DNA from: Acholoe squamosa
Taxonomy: Eukaryota; Annelida; Polychaeta; Phyllodocida; Polynoidae
DNA length: 64,000 nt
Assembly (NCBI GenBank): GCA_949317995.1
Contig: OX439035.1
Coordinates: forward strand, 79,219,459 to 79,283,458
Reading direction: 5' to 3'
In this document: in pieces, positions 19,624 through 32,720 of the stretch
How positions within the stretch are numbered: the first letter of the stretch is position 1
How the letters are laid out: every line of letters starts with the position of its first letter
Translations under genes and position numbers: made by a program
The notes under the pieces: model-generated
What the model saw: only the letters and a program-made list of their open reading frames with translations
Told to the model about the DNA's origin: nothing
The model's database searches: none

Positions 19624-22600
19624 ATGTTGATTAGACTGATCGCCGCCTTTAACCGCCAGGTACAGCGTTTTGGTCGGTGCTCCTGTGCCATGTCGTCTGC
19701 AGCAACCGGGGCCGGGGAACATGCTGCACGGCAACGTCAAGCCTTGACTCAAGGGCAATCGCCCGGTGCTGTGAAGACTCGTAACAAGCTGGACTACATT
19801 GACATTAGCATGATCAGAAATATAGGCATTATGGCACACATTGATGCAGGAAAAACTACAACTACAGAGAGGATGCTATACTACTCTGGTTTTACAAGAC
19901 ATATTGGTAAAGGACTCACCCAGACTAGACTGATTTTTTTTTTTATATTTTATTTAATATATCATATGCTATTTAAAAAAATAATCTGCTAGTATATGAG
20001 GTAGATTATAGTATAAAACTCGTAAATTTGTACCATAGAGACCAATGGAGTGTGGAGGGCTTCCCCGGGCCTAGCCCACTTAAAAGGGTCTATTTCTCCT
20101 CTTTTCTATCCCCTCAGCCTCAGGTCAGGATGTGTATGGTGCACATATGCGCGGGCACTGACTAATTCCTCTGTGAAATGGTAATGTAGACTTGTAGTTC
20201 TCGCCATGAATATGACCTAAGCTGTCAAAATGGCGTTAAACATCTATTACTCACTCACCAATGGAGTGTACTGTAGATGGACACTTGCATAAAATTTTCA
20301 AAGGCAGTACCCGGTATAGATAGATGTATTTGACAGCTCTTCACATCTCTTTGTCGTCTTCCTATCTTATCTACATCCACATCTCTTTGTCGTCTTCCTA
20401 TCTTATCTACATCCAGAGAAATTCAAATTGACAAAACAGTCCAGCTTGATCAGAAACTTCATCAGGCCTAAAAAAACACGTTGTGTTCAGGTATCCCGAC
20501 TAACCCTAGATCATTGGCCCGACCCTAATTTTTTTTCAATTTTCTTTTTGTAAAATTTTCCAAACTTGAGAGAAATTTGCCAAAAAATGTCAACATATAG
20601 CCATATTTGGTATTGAATTATAGCTCACGTTCTCAGGAAGGCAGCTGTTTTAAAATAACCAAATTTTTATAGTTTAAAGGATGTCATTATTTTTCAAAGC
20701 AGATTTTTGTCGATTCACCATACTTTTGGGTAGACAAAGGCCTAAAAAAAATCTGGGGCCATGTTACCTGAACACAACATTTTTTTTAGGCCTCACAGCC
20801 TTTTGCACAGGCAGGCAGTGTAATCATGGTACCATCAGCTCCTGCTTACATGTCTATCACCCCCAACCTTTCTTCTTAATAGAGGTAGAAAGCATGGGAA
20901 ATGAGTGGAAATGATAGATTATCTTTTTGAAAATGGCTAGAGTCTGGATCATTTTTGAGAGCTACACAGGCTGTTGGAGTTGCCCGAACATAGCAAAAAG
21001 TAGACGAAAACGGCTGTCACTTTACTATAATATATGCCCAAAACTCAATGTAAAACTTGGCTGAAGCGAGTGAAAATCACCTCCAAACAATCTTTAGATA
21101 TTTATTGATTGACCTTACTTGTTCTTGACAACGCTCAAAGGGATAAGCAAGCCACAGCCCACAGGAGTTTTCATATCTTTGAAAAAAAGTGTCGGAAGTT
21201 CCGCCATTTAATAGGCCTACAATATCGAATTTATTCATAATTTCCCAAACAGAACCGGTCTCCAAATACCTATCTACCACTGAGGTGCATATTATGATAA
21301 AGGAGACATTAATGGGATGTGGTACCATCATTTCCCTTGAGTGGTACCACCGTTCCCGGGCATCATTCTTTAAAAATGTGGTACCGTCTTTCTGGTACCA
21401 TCGTTCCTCAGAACAATTGTTCATGTAATCGACTGCACTCCCTGCCTGTGCAGTTGGCTGTGATCACAGTGTCTGATCCAGCTCAACTGTGGATTTCTCT
21501 GGATAGTGAGGCAGACAGGTGTAAGGGGAATTAGGGTTAAGCTCCCGAGGGAGCTGCGGATCCTTTATCAGGGCCTATTTAACTATACATTGAAAATGCC
21601 ATAGAATACCTAGGAGTCAATGACCTAGGCCACGCCTATAAGTGGCACGTGGCAGTTGGTAAATAAATGGCTTCCATACCACCCGCTGAGTTAAGTGTGT
21701 TGATATAGCACACACTGTTTTGTTGACTATTGACATCGCTACGTTCAATAGGGGCAAATATGTGTTAATTTTGTCTTCCATATTTTGTTTTGAATTGTAT
21801 GTGTTATTCTTATTACAGGTGACGTTGATGATGGGGATACAGTCACAGATTACATGGAGCAGGAAAGGGAAAGAGGAATCACAATTACATCAGCAGCAAT
21901 ATCATTTCACTGGGGAAAACATTTGATAAATCTTATTGATACTCCAGGTGGGTGCTGAAAGAGAATTTCCAATATGTTCTAAGAAGATGGAAATGTTCTC
22001 TAAAGTCCAGAGATGATATGTTGCTAAAAGGATTAATTTTGAACCACAAGGTAATAAGGTATCAGATTTCCAATTGGAAATTTATGCTGCGGGGCAAAGC
22101 TTCTAACCAGGCTATGTTCAAAGGGAAAGCATGTTTTAAAAAAATTGTAGGGAAACAGAAACAGAATAATTGAATTTATATGTATACCCAACTGTTACTG
22201 TGGATCTATTTCAGGCCATGTGGATTTCACCTTAGAAGTAGAGCGGTCACTAAGAGTCTTAGATGGCGCTGTTGCAGTACTGGACGCATCTGCAGGTAAT
22301 TTTTATATTGCAAGAATTTGTATTACCAGTTAATTCCGTACATGTTTAATTGGAGTCATGAAGATTTAAAATATTTAGTTTATCTCTCCCAATAAGAGTA
22401 TTTTTGTTCTGTTCATCTCAGGCGTTGAAGCTCAGACTATAACAGTATGGCGCCAGGCTGATCGCTATTATGTACCACGGATCGTCTACGTGAACAAGAT
22501 GGACAAATTAGGGGCTGATTTTATCATGGCTGTAAAATCATTAAAGGATAAACTTAAAGTAAAACCACTAATAGTACAGCTACCAGTTGGTCAGGAAAAG

Positions 22601-25600
22601 TCTTTCTCTGGTATTGTGGATGTATTGACTTTGACAAGACTGATTTGGGACAATAAAGACACAACTGGGAGAAGTTGTAGAAAGCGGGAGATGAAGGAGG
22701 ATGATGAGCTGTATTTTGAATGTTTAGATGCCAGACGCGAGCTGATCGAGCAGCTCGCAGATTTGGATGATGAAGTGGCTGGCTATGTACTGGAGGACCA
22801 AACTGTCCCTATGGAAGTGCTGCAGGCAGCACTTCGGCGGGTCACCCTGGCACAGACTGGTGTCCCTGTCCTATGTGGAAGTTCTTACAAAAACAAGGGG
22901 GTTCAACCACTACTTAATGCCATTACAGACTACCTACCCAGTCCAGCAGACTGCAGTCATGAATTTGTGAACTTCTATGGTGGTGAACTCTGTGCACTGG
23001 CATTTAAAACAGTGTATGATAAACAGCGGGGTATGCTAACATTTGTGCGGCTTTATGATGGCGAGTTGGAGCCGGGATCAAACCTGTACAATGTGGGACG
23101 CAGAACAAGTGAGAAGGTGGGCCGCCTTCTCCAGGTGTCAGCCGATGACTATCGAGAGGTAGCCCGGTTACGTACTGGAAACATAGCTGCCGTCTCTGGT
23201 TTGAAAAATGTAAGTTTAGAGTTATTGCATCTCGAGGGTGTTTCACATGTGTTCATGTCATTGTTTTTTTTTTGCGAATATCAGCTTAGTCTCTTATGTA
23301 GTATAGTTTAAAAATTCGATGGCTCAGATAAGTGATTATGCAACTAAAATGTTTCTAGCTGGTTACTATAAAATTAAAAATTTTGAAATATTTAACTCGA
23401 AAGGGGTTAGAAGAGCCGGGTTGAAAATGCAATATTAAGACACTACTAACAGTGAGAAAAACTAAGACGCTTTTCCGGCCTATGTTAAATCCCATAGGAG
23501 GTGCGAATTGTTTCAACATTCCCGTGTTTTTGGAGCAGAGTGGTGCAAATAATTGATGAATTTGCCATAATTCGATCCGCGCCCGTCTCCATTGTCGTAA
23601 AAATGGTCGTTATTAAATTTTATTTTTTAAATTATTCAGTGTTATGATATAGAAATATGATAAAGTATGGCAAGGGGATATCATTTGAATCGATATGGTT
23701 TATTAAAAAGATAAAAAATTATGTGTTCGGCCTGTCCCAAAGCCCGGGATGGTGCATATTGACCCAAATACCCATGGAAATTAGGTCGAGCATGCACAAA
23801 CATAACCAACATCAAAAATGGCAGACAGTGAGATGATCGAGTTGTGGGGCTATAACTGCTGGATTATAACAAAATGGGAGAGAATTACAGTGTCTCATGC
23901 CTTTTTATGGTTAATATGGATCATTATTCAAGACCTGCTACTGTTTTGCAATGCTTAACTCGCCAAGAGAGGAGTTATTCGCCAATGAAATATACGAGTG
24001 ATAATGGATTCTCCATAGGCTGAACCATTGATCGTGATAACGCTCGAGGAATACATGAGTTTAGTATCAGAAGAGGGCTTAAAAGAAGAGATTAAGTGCC
24101 CTTTTGGGTTACTTGCATTGGAAAATGCTATCTTATATTTATTTAACTACTGTAATAGGAAAAGTAGAGGGCCACTTTCCGTCTACTGTAGAGCAATGCG
24201 ATTTTAATCACCTTATAATATAATTTATATGGAGTTTTTATTGATCTCCCTTTGACATAGGCCTACACAGGAGATACACTAACAACCAGTGCAACTGTGG
24301 CCAACAAGGCATCCCGCGCCTTTAGACAAGCACACCACCTGGAGGAAGACGAGGACACTACACCAGTCCTAGCAGGATTAGATGTCCCTGATCCGGTCTT
24401 CTTCTGTTCAATAGAACTGCATTCAAATGCACATCAGAAGGCACTAGACCATGCACTGGAATGCTTAACAAGAGAAGATCCAAGCTTTAAGGTATAATTT
24501 AACACATCGCAATCTCCTTAAATTGAACTCGCGTAAACGCCGCACCCTGAGTTCAGGACAGTCCTATGTAAGGTTGCCTTGAAAATTGGTAGTTTAGGAC
24601 TGTTCTTTAGGGTCAAATATCCATCTGTAAAGAGCACCCTTTGAAATATTCTATAAGCGGAAGGGGGCCCCTGATCAACGTATAACCCGCGGCTCTGCAC
24701 CTGGGTTACAGTAATTAGTCTGTCTGATTTACAAAGAATGAAAAATACATTTCTGCTCTATATTTCTCAGGTGGAAAACATTACAATATCAGAGACATTT
24801 CAGCATTGAACTTATACTTCCCAACAAAGTAGTAGTATTAAGAATTATTTATAGCAAAGTACACACAATATGGCCTCTGATACAGGTACGCATAGAGGAG
24901 GACACGGGTCAGACCATACTGGAAGGAATGGGAGAGCTGCACCTTGATATTATCCAGGACAGGATACAAAAGGAGTATGGTGTACCTGCAGATCTAGGAC
25001 CACTACAAATAGCTTATAGGTAAGAGAGCTTAAAGATATTGTGTAGTGTTCATGCATGGATTTAATGCCCCAGCTTCATAAGTTTATAGAACTCTTAGGA
25101 TTAATATCCTATTTTTACAGTTGATATGTCATTGGTCCATATGAAAAGATTTGAGTTCATTCCAGTCATATTTTTTCTACCGGGTATATATATCATATTG
25201 ATGATGCATTCTCTATGTATGCTCACATATAACCCCTTATGATTGAATGATCATTTAGTTATGTCTCATGCCTCTCTTTAACATACCCACGTTTGTACAC
25301 TTACCTTAGAGAGACTGTAGGTTCATCAACTGAGGTGTGCACTGTGCTAGACCAGACTTTGAGGGAGAAACGTCATCTGGTTACCATTAAGGTCTCTGTA
25401 CATCCAGCCCCTGGAGGAGGTGTGCCCCGGAATGTGGATGTGAATCCACACAAGGACAGTGACCTTACCACCAACAGTATACGCAGACATCATCTGAAAG
25501 CTGTCAACAATGGTGTCAAGTCAGCTTTATCTAGAGGTAAGTCATAGAGGTCGAAAGGCCGTCCACCATTTTTTTTTGTGTGAAAAACTACGTGATTACA

Positions 25601-26597
25601 CCTGAACACTGACGTTTTCTAAGGTGGAAAGTGGAATATTAGATAATGATTTTCTCACCTAAAATTTGAGCTTCCAGATATTTCAACTGCACAAGAAGGA
25701 AGGATGATTTTGTCGCCTTAGTACAAGAAGGTTGTAGCTGCATCTAGGTCAATATGGTAACTGGTACCTACCCCTCACAGAGGTACCTTTTGCTATGTTG
25801 ACCCAGATGTAGTTACAACCTTCTTGCACTATTTGTACATTTGTATATTCTTTTTTTTTTTTCATATGGCACTATATCATGTTGCAGGGTTGATCCTAGG
25901 GTTCCAGGTGATTGATACCAAGGTAGAGCTCCATGACCTGGTGGTTGGACCAGGCACCTCTCTCCCCATGGTGACTGCGTGTGCTGCTCAGGCCATAACC
26001 GAGGCCCTCCAGAAGGCTGGATGTGTGCTCCTAGAACCCACCATGTCTCTAATAGTGAGTCCCTCTTAGCTTTACCAACGATGTGTTAAGATTATGCATG
26101 AGAGACCTAATACCATTCTAAGATGTAAGTTACATCAGAGATTATCACTCAGAACAGGACGGTCGACCTTATCACGGCTTGATGTGTATTGTAGCCATTA
26201 TGGTTCCAAAATAATTACTGTATTTTCAGCCCATACATTTATTTTCCACTTCGTCATTTAGTCATGATCTAAAATCTATTCATCTACTCATATACCCGTA
26301 ATTATCATAGTTTTTTTTCCTTAAAAGGTGAACACAGATGAAGATTATGTTGGGACTGTCATGTCTGACTTGACTGGACGGCGGAGTCAGATCACTGATG
26401 TGCAGGCGCGTCATGATGCCCGTACTGTCCTGGCCACCACCCCATTGTCCGAGCTGCGGGGTTATTCCACCCTTCTTCGTTCTATAACTTCTGGTACTGC
26501 AAACTTCTCCATGGAACTAGACACATATCAGAGAATGTCATTGTATGATCAGCGTAAGGCTATTGAAGCAGTTACAGGGTTTTTACCTGAAGAATGA
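19624..26597 (+). CDS. GFM2: Mitochondrial ribosome-releasing factor 2 (EF-G2mt)
   Basis: Translational GTPase that, with mitochondrial RRF, splits post-termination mitoribosomes. Exons: 19624-19906, 21819-21947, 22215-22295, 22422-23209, 24261-24491, 24886-25019, 25310-25536, 25888-26054, 26328-26597 (TGA). All GT-AG and in phase; 769 residues, close to the 779 of human GFM2. Visible: Arg-rich N-terminus without acidic residues for about 30 residues, consistent with mitochondrial import; G1 [10 protein letters not shown] (71-80); G2 region ERERGITI; G3 DTPGH; G4 NKMD; G5 GSS; domain II with [14 protein letters not shown]; domain [13 protein letters not shown]; domain [13 protein letters not shown]; domain V ending near [16 protein letters not shown]. 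The ATG is supported by an in-frame TAG 33 bp upstream (19591). The QERERGITI region, [12 protein letters not shown] and domain V match GFM2 better than GFM1. Intron 1 carries a SINE and a TIR element. Identity very secure. Confidence 0.95.
20041..20269 (+). mobile_element. SINE, copy 3, with 13-bp target-site duplication
   Basis: The body (20054-20256) is flanked by the perfect direct repeat ACCAATGGAGTGT at 20041-20053 and 20257-20269. It shares GCCCACTTAAAAGGGT, ATATGCGCGGGCACT and GGCGTTAAACATCTATTACT with copy 1 and ends in TCACTCACC. This is one of the two longest copies in the window. In intron 1 of GFM2. Confidence 0.88.
20340..20416 (+). repeat. Tandem duplication of a 36-bp unit
   Basis: Two adjacent identical copies of a unit running from CACATCTCTTTGTCG to CTTATCTACATC. 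The second copy leads directly into a dispersed-repeat end (ATCCAGAGAAAT). Confidence 0.75.
20383..21520. mobile_element. Element with long imperfect inverted ends (ATCCAGAGAAAT family)
   Basis: The left end (CCAGAGAAATTCAAATTGAC then CAGCTTGATCAGA) and the reverse complement of 21425-21520 (CCAGAGAAATCCACAGTTGA then GCTGGATCAGACACTG) are diverged copies of one sequence in inverted orientation. A related direct copy lies at 32587-32720, and a short piece (CACAGGCAGGCAGTGTAATC) near 20808. No transposase frame is present. Boundaries are approximate. Confidence 0.5.
25709..25835. repeat. Fold-back hairpin repeat, copy 2
   Basis: The left arm (GTACAAGAAGGTTGTAGCTG at 25721 onward) pairs with the complement near 25797-25830. 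The loop contains an inner inverted pair, GGTACCT and AGGTACC. Same family as 7487-7612, including the shared 5' context TTTTGTCGCCTT. In a GFM2 intron 53 bp before an exon. Confidence 0.7.
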
Positions 26598-27020
26598 TTA
26601 TGATTTGGTAATACTAACGTATTATAAGAGATCTAATACATTTATATAAAGAGATCTTTGTTGTTACATTTTTTTTTTAAATTAAGACAACACTTGGTTA
26701 TAATCCATCTATTAAGATGGAATACTTCGATACTTTTGTTATCAATATTAAGTCAAAGACGTTTAATTGAATCCTGAGTCAATGGAGAGCTTTAATCTAT
26801 TCAAGATATAATGTGTCTTTTTTTGAGATGCAATTAAATTTATCATGTTTAATTCAGTTGTACATACAGACGAGGAAAGAGAGTATTTATTTGTATATAT
26901 GGTAGTATATGGATAAATGCTTTTAATTCAACATTACATCCACATAAAATCTTGGCATAGCATGGACCGTCTCTAATATACAATTGTCAGGTATTCCATT
27001 GCCACATACGGGCATTTTCC

Positions 27021-27026
27021 AATAAA
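27021..27026 (+). terminator. Candidate polyadenylation signal of GFM2
   Basis: AATAAA 424 bp downstream of the GFM2 stop codon. This is the first canonical signal I noticed in the 3' region. Confidence 0.4.
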
Positions 27027-30000
27027 ATGTCCCCTTCAAACAAGACAATATACCTCGATGTTACAAGTCCTTCCACATTAACTACACACCCTTGGAAGTG
27101 AAATAAGTTTTCTTTATTTACTGTACATCACGAATATTATTATTGGCACTTTATTGTCCATTACTTCATGGAGGTCTATAATCAGACTAGACAAAGATAC
27201 CTCTGAATATAAACTCCTGTCAGTGACATAGACTATTTCCATTCACATCATATCAGTTCTGCCTTGATTTTGACGATCCCATCTATATGTATTTGTACAC
27301 ATAGTTGATATGGATATGAACAAGATGCTAAACTGTTGTGAATAGGCTATAAGGACGGCCTTTGGTATGTTTTGTAGCTCCTACTTAACCAGGTGTCACG
27401 AACCTACCAGGTTACAAGAAGGGTATCTGACATTAGCCCAGTGATAGCCATCCACCGATCCTTTGCACCTTTTCAAAACAAATAACTGAAGGTGCCTTAT
27501 GTCTGAGAATTGCTTTTGATGAGGGGCGCTTTAAGGATAGCATAATGTGGGCCAGTTTAAACCACATGTCTGGCAGATATTGTCTCAGGAACAAGCCCAG
27601 TGATATGCAGGTCTTTCAAGTGCTTGCCTAAAATCACGGGTCACGCCCCTATGTATATCATTAACTTATGAAAAATTGCATTTTCACCCCCTGTTTAACT
27701 ACTATAGCCTGGGCTGTTGCTAGTTCTGTAGAAAAAAAACAACAAACCTTACCCTCCTTCTCTGGCCACTTTGCAAAAAAAAAAAAAAAAAAACTGTGAC
27801 GAATGGGAACGATTTTAAAATATGTTTGGGGTAAAACACGTTTGTGAATTATTTGTAAGCATTTCTTGTTGTTGTTTTTTTTTTTTTTTTTTTTTTTAAC
27901 AAAAAAAGGTTATTTTTTTATACCAAGAAACAGCCAAAAACACATTTTTGGGATTTTTATATTGCACATTGAGATTTTGTTATCTTTAAAACAAACGTTA
28001 GCAGAACCTATGGACCCCAAAATTACATTTTTTGTTTTTATTTTTTTACATATTTTTTTTTTTCTTTAAGTGGGTTGATCGGGTTATTATTCATACTGTA
28101 GGTTCATCAATGAGGGTTTCCACCAAAGTTGTACCTATTTTATGACCTGTTGGGCTGTCCTGTGTGTGCCATGATCAAAACATTGAAGCCACATCGAGCA
28201 GTAGTACCGATATGGACTGAACATGAATGACCATTGCATGAGTAATTGATTACCAGCATGGTACAAAACCCTGGAGGACGAAATTCAATACAGAATGAAA
28301 GGAGGTGGTTACATGCAATTACACAACCAACACCTACAATGTGCAACCGCTTGCAGGAGTTGGTTTATTTACCGAATTAATATATGCATGGAATTAGAAC
28401 CTTGTACCAAAAGCAACCTTTAGTTATATGAATATATACACCAGGCGGCATGACAGCGCCGTAGGCGTTTCCCGCACGTTACACCACACATTAGTTGCTG
28501 GGGGAGTGAAACAAGAAACAAAAGAGAAATTACAAAGACAAACTGATAGACAGGTATCCCATGAGTTGGCATGGTCAAATACTTGAGTATGAGTAATTTT
28601 TATTGGTTAGACAATCGGCGTACATACATGACTTCCATTGTGTTTTGCATCCTACGTACATGCTATTTTTCTTTAATAGATCAGAGTTCGCCTACGCCTG
28701 TGATTTTCTAATTAGAATACCGGAGCAGTCCACGGGGGTCACATAATTTTGAAAAGGGAAATTGAAAAAAAAAAAACAGTTTATTTCGCCTATTATTTTA
28801 TGCGTTTTCATTTTTCTACATGCCAATTATAAAATACATCTGTCACCAGTTGTTGTTCAATGGATCGACGCTACCAGCCACTTTTATATATACAAAGATA
28901 TCTTGTTTGTTGTTATTTTTTTTTCTATTTGGAAAGTTAAGAGAAAACAGATTATTAGATTTTTTGCTGTTATCTAATCTTACTCCGAAAGTAATTCCAG
29001 GGGCTTTTATTCTACCACAATTATTCCCTACCAATACCAAGGGATATCTCTTGACATTTGTCAGTCGTTGATACTAACAGTCAGTAATAGAATTGCCTTT
29101 TATTAAACGCAACTTTTTGGCGACACAAAAAAAATGATGTTTTATATGTGTGGCAATGCATCATGACCCCCCTCAAGCTACAGATGGGCATGTATCTTAC
29201 CCCTCTACTCTCTATGGTGTATTATCACTAACAATTATGTTTACACCTTCTCGTACTAGTGCTTTTTCCCTTCCCTTATATTCTACCCTACATTAGGCCC
29301 CTATTCATTTTTGTATTTATTCACCTGCCGCAGCATCTTCTATTACTTTGACTATATCCATATCCCTTCCTCTCTATCCATTGCAGAGATGCCAGACCCT
29401 CCGAGGTTCATCTATTTTCAGAGGTCCATAGGCCCCTCAAATTTAGACTTTAATGCTGTTTCATACAGTTGTGAAGTATTAAAGGGCCCTAAATCTTCAG
29501 GAGTTTGGACCAACACCCAACTCACACCTCTGTACCCTGTTATTTACTTCAGCCTTTTTTTCTAGATATTCCTGCACCTTCGTCTGCATTTATTTCACAA
29601 CGTTTATTCCTCTTTTTTTCTTATCTCTCAAAGGCAGCGGTTTTCATGGCTCTTTCACTGCCAAAGTCTCTTCAAATCCCAACATCTTTCATCCCCTGGT
29701 CCATCTCTCCGCCTGCTCATTTCATGCATCACATTCCCCTTGCCTCTCTATGGACAGATTTTAAGATGGGGCGGGGTTCAAGATTATATGATCTGAACAG
29801 GGCTATCGTTCGTGAAGTTATTGGGGACCTTTCAGAAATGTGACCAGGTGAGGGAAAACATGCCTCCTGGGAGGAAATGGCTTTTTAAGGTTTAAGATAT
29901 GGGCTTTAAAATGAGATATCTTGAGATAAAATATACCCAGTAGTTTTGCTGTAATTGCTTGTCAAACATAGGTTTGTGTGTACAAATGAAAATAGGAAAT

Positions 30001-30204
30001 AAGCTCTAAATGCATTATATCCTATCAGAAACACTAAAAATGCAAAGAAATACAGTTTTGTGGAAAAATAACCAAAGCAATGTGATGTTTTTGTCATAAA
30101 ATTGGTTTTAGAGGGAATTTTTGAGTTATGTTTTCGGTTCTGGGTTCCTTAAGGAATTTCAAAATGAGTTTGTGGCAAAAATTCCCAATTGGAATAGGGG
30201 AGTG

Positions 30205-30262
30205 GTTTCCATGGCAACCAGAAATTGCCTTATATACCAATTTTCTATGTTTCCATAGCAAC
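30205..30262. promoter_or_regulatory. Two RFX X-box-like motifs 44 bp apart
   Basis: GTTTCCATGGCAAC at 30205-30218 and GTTTCCATAGCAAC at 30249-30262 both fit the RFX-factor X-box (GTNRCC, spacer, RGYAAC). RFX factors control ciliary genes in animals. No gene start is recognisable next to them; they may belong to a repeat. Confidence 0.4.
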
Positions 30263-30941
30263 CAACATTCCAAAAATGGAACATTTTCAGTGGAGATGGA
30301 ACGATTTTAAGCATACCACTGGATTCCTTATACAAAATTGATCCAAAGCATTTTTTAGCATATTTGTCAGTGTTTTACCCATATTCTGCCCCCTGGTGGC
30401 CAAAACCAGTACTAAAAATCCCCCCCCCCCCCCGGAGGCACGTTCTTCCCCGTTGGGCCACAAATTCGTACGAAAGTAGACAAGCATCAAAGTTTCAATC
30501 ATCCCACTTGGCATAAAAACCGTTTTATTACGTTCCCAAGTTTGCCAAACGTTCATTTTAAACAAAAGAAAACGTCAAAACATGTACAAAAAAAACGTTT
30601 TTTTAGCATTCTATAAAAAACATTTTTGTTTTAGGTTAAAACTGCAATTCTAACATAAAAATAATGTAACTTGAAAACGTTTTTACAAAGTTTAAAAAAA
30701 TGTTGGAAATAAAAATATTTGGAAAAGCAAACGTTTTTAACATAATAAAGACGTTTTCACAAAACGTTTTTTTTTATCCTAACCTATTAAAAACTTTTCA
30801 AACCTTAAAAATACCCTTTTTGCAAAGTGGAATGAGATACGCTGCGACGTTTCTATCCACAAAAATAGAGTGTTTATTAGAGCTTCAGTGGCTCAATGAA
30901 AAAGAGATATGCGTACTCCTCTTCCTTTTTTATTGTCTGCC

Positions 30942-30943
<2 letters not shown>

Positions 30944-30975
<32 letters not shown>

Positions 30976-30990
30976 CCTCCCTCCCTCCCT
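30944..30990. repeat. Microsatellite (CTGT)n(CCCT)n
   Basis: A run of CTGT tetramers followed by CCCT tetramers and CTCTCTCT. Confidence 0.8.
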
Positions 30991-32586
30991 TTCTCTCTCT
31001 GTAAGTCAAGTGTCATGAATAACATAATTTAATTGCAACCCCCCGGTATACGGGTGTCGATCATGGTACTGGAATCACTTTTGTACAGACAACACTGCAA
31101 GGAAAAAAACGGGGAGAAGAGGGTAGTCCAAGCAAACAGGCACTAAACATATAAATTAAGACATTCGATTCCCACTAGCTGCTTCAATGGACATCTATAG
31201 ACATTAAGCTAACGTGACCAACCTTTGGTAGAAGTAGAAAGCATCCATTGCACAAACAAGGCTTCAATGCCACCTCTTGTGGTTGGTTAGAGGCCGGCCC
31301 AGACACCAGCTTCACTTTCCACACAAATGCCAATTAACCCTTTAAAGACTACCTAATGTCCTTCGATTGATGGCCATTAGTCACGATGATGACCCAACGC
31401 AGAGCTGATGAGAATATATTTGCCAGCAAAGAGTTGGTGCGTCATGTCAACCCTTTGGGAGTACATGTATATCAATCCCATAGGGTCAGCATACTATATT
31501 ATCGAGTTGCTCCCAGGGGCTGCATTCATAATTGTATGTATGTTGTGACCAAAATACAAAGTGCATGCACCAGCATAAGGTGCTCTGTGACACTTGAGAG
31601 TTAAGCATGTAATAACCCATGTGAATTGGCTTTAAAGTGGCATGGTCCGATGATTTGGGGCTCAAAAGTCAATCTCAAAAATGAACCAGGATGTTCACAT
31701 AGGTCGTATTTCCTATGGTACCTACTTTAATTGCTCTCCTTACCCAAAATCAAGCTCATATTTGAGGGACTTGTCAGATTTATATCCAATTTCCTACTTT
31801 TGGAGTGCATGTTAAAAATCTATCAATTGGAAATAACCTGTAAAATGACTATTGATAGGTCCATGGGATCCCCTTTCTAAGCTTATATGATCTAGAGATA
31901 CCACCTAAGTATGATATTATTACATTGTATGGAACACATGTGAATAGGTAGTGTTTGAAAAATGAAAAAGGACTATGTTGCTTTAATTTTGGTACAGATG
32001 CCCCTTTATTAGTATGTGTAGGGTGGAAAGAGCTGGGTCCAATTTAAACTTATCTGTAATTTGAATCCAAAATTACAGCATATGTACTAGCATATTGATT
32101 TTTTTCTTTCTTTTTTTTAACTCAGAGGGGTCCAGAAAGAATATGTATTCTGAAAACATATCGATGTTTGAAAGCAAAGTAGTTTTTTGTTCATTTAGCC
32201 CTTTCATGCTTTTCTCAACAGCACACCTAAAATCATCGGCCAGAAACTGTACTCAAACACATTTTAAGTGTTGTTCACTCTAATAGCTTAGACAGGATGT
32301 GACACAATCTACCCGGTCCACATGGCTACTTTGCATATGCATTATTCCTAGGTATTACGATGTCAGCTATTTCAGCCGACCTTTGGGGCTAACAGCTTAA
32401 TGTGATCATTGTTTTTGGGTTGTTTTTTTTCTAGCTGAAGAGAACGTTTTGGGCATTACTCCCTCACTAAACACTGATGGGATATAGGCCAGCAAGTAAA
32501 GGCTTAAAATTTAAAGGATAAAATTTATAGGATACTTTTGGCCATATAGATTTATTTGATTAATTTTTCTACATCTGTTTGAATCA

Positions 32587-32720
32587 TCTTCCTATCTTAC
32601 ATGTATCCAGAGAAATCAAAAGTTGAGCTGGATCAGATATTGTTATTACAGCCCACTGCAGAGGCAGGCAGTGCAGTTATTGTTTACCTTCCCAGTGGCC
32701 CACTCATGTGCATTCAGCAG
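32587..32720 (+). repeat. Dispersed repeat, ATCCAGAGAAAT family, solo copy
   Basis: Runs from CTTCCTATCTTACATGTATC through CCAGAGAAATCAAAAGTTGA and GCTGGATCAGA to GCAGAGGCAGGCAGTGCAG. It matches both inverted ends of the element at 20383-21520. The overlapping open frames are not considered genes. Confidence 0.55.

Noticed and set aside
29311-29843. Two overlapping plus-strand frames of 84 and 112 codons
   Set aside because: Pyrimidine-rich low-complexity translation with no recognisable domain.
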